From contig CP092872.1 in NCBI GenBank assembly GCA_030710605.1, positions 4,536,715-4,600,714 of the forward strand: a stretch of 64,000 nt of DNA. Reading direction: 5' to 3'. The notes under the pieces were generated by a model. It was given only the letters and a program-made list of their open reading frames with translations. It searched no databases and had not been told where the DNA came from. Below are positions 63,546 through 64,000 of the stretch, one piece after another (position 1 is the first letter of the stretch; each line of letters starts with the position of its first letter). Source of the DNA: Cordylochernes scorpioides (lineage: Eukaryota > Arthropoda > Arachnida > Pseudoscorpiones > Chernetidae). Both the position numbers and the translations under genes were made by a program.

Positions 63546-64000
63546 ATACTCTATGGAGCAAAACCTACGGAGTAACAGCCTATATGGTGTACGTGTATAG
63601 ATTTTCGTGATTTATTATCAGAAGAGGTTATATATAGTTGGGAATAAACCTCAATCAAGGTTTATAGTTGATATATTATAACATAGAGGTAACAGTATGC
63701 TATGTGGAATACCTTTATAGTTTATTTTATATCTTATTTCTCTTTCTCTCTTCTTTTTTTTTCTCTTTTATTTATCTTTTATAGATTTTTATTTCTAATA
63801 TTTATTACAAAAAATATGCTCGCTATATCTTGTGTAGATATTTGCGTGTAAATATTCACTATACAGAGATTGTTCAATTTTTTAAATAATGATTCAAGTG
63901 CTTTATCAAAAATAATTGACAAAATTTGTTGCATTTATTGTTTTCTCTGTGTAAGCTTTGGAGTTTAGCAACATTCCTGCATCGATGTTTCCAAGATATA

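Larger units (their letters stand above)
59714..64000 (+). other. Putative first intron, continuing past the window
   Basis: AT-rich throughout. Contains repeats annotated separately (61265, 62225, 62730, 63190, 63480). I found no acceptor-exon pair with a convincing frame; 61612-61821 (minus) is a chance frame. Confidence 0.4.

Overview
The window reads as intergenic and intronic DNA of a repeat-rich, strongly AT-biased animal genome. The signs are spliceosomal intron signals, tRNA-derived SINEs, LINE tails with target-site duplications (TSDs), a Ty3/gypsy element, Tc1/mariner remnants, and minisatellites. I cannot name the species; an arthropod or other invertebrate is the most I would infer. 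There is no operon, CRISPR array or intact host gene. Most open reading frames are chance or repeat-derived.

Layout. 1-6.8 kb: dispersed repeats, an inverted pair of a decayed coding fragment, fold-back elements and a SINE. 6.8-17.7 kb: an LTR-like repeat in three copies; two in direct orientation bound a 3-kb region, and the right-hand copy is split by a young Ty3/gypsy element (11855-17048) with identical 336-bp LTRs, gag, a -1 frameshift site and pol. 17.7-24.8 kb: AT-rich DNA, a decayed Tc1-like transposon and its miniature derivative, a 1.5-kb inverted LTR-like dimer and small TIR elements. 25-35 kb: fold-back elements, a solo gypsy LTR split by a ribozyme-bearing element, and a candidate terminal exon (27958-28107, minus). 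35-47 kb: minisatellites with 85-, 112- and 118-bp units, SINEs and LINE tails. 47.4-52 kb: an old roughly 172-bp satellite broken up by at least eight insertions. 52-57.5 kb: a LINE fragment with a 16-bp TSD, another 118-bp array and degenerate repeats. 59.6 kb: the best host-gene evidence, a first coding exon with a signal peptide, a phase-1 donor and a CpG-rich promoter; the rest of that gene lies beyond the right edge.

The most interesting system is a group of short retroelement-like repeats carrying hammerhead-type self-cleaving ribozyme cores. Family A (unit about 340 bp) has canonical dimer-type hammerheads with a self-complementary stem III and covarying copies. Family B (unit about 370 bp, once in direct tandem) has all three hammerhead strands and stems, but in an order (substrate, GAAA, CTGATGA) that is not a circular permutation of the normal one. 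Families A and B each have a copy flanked by a perfect 12-bp TSD, which suggests RNA-mediated, Penelope-like mobilisation. Several other fold-back families hold diverged versions of the same core. Ribozyme activity is inferred from sequence only.
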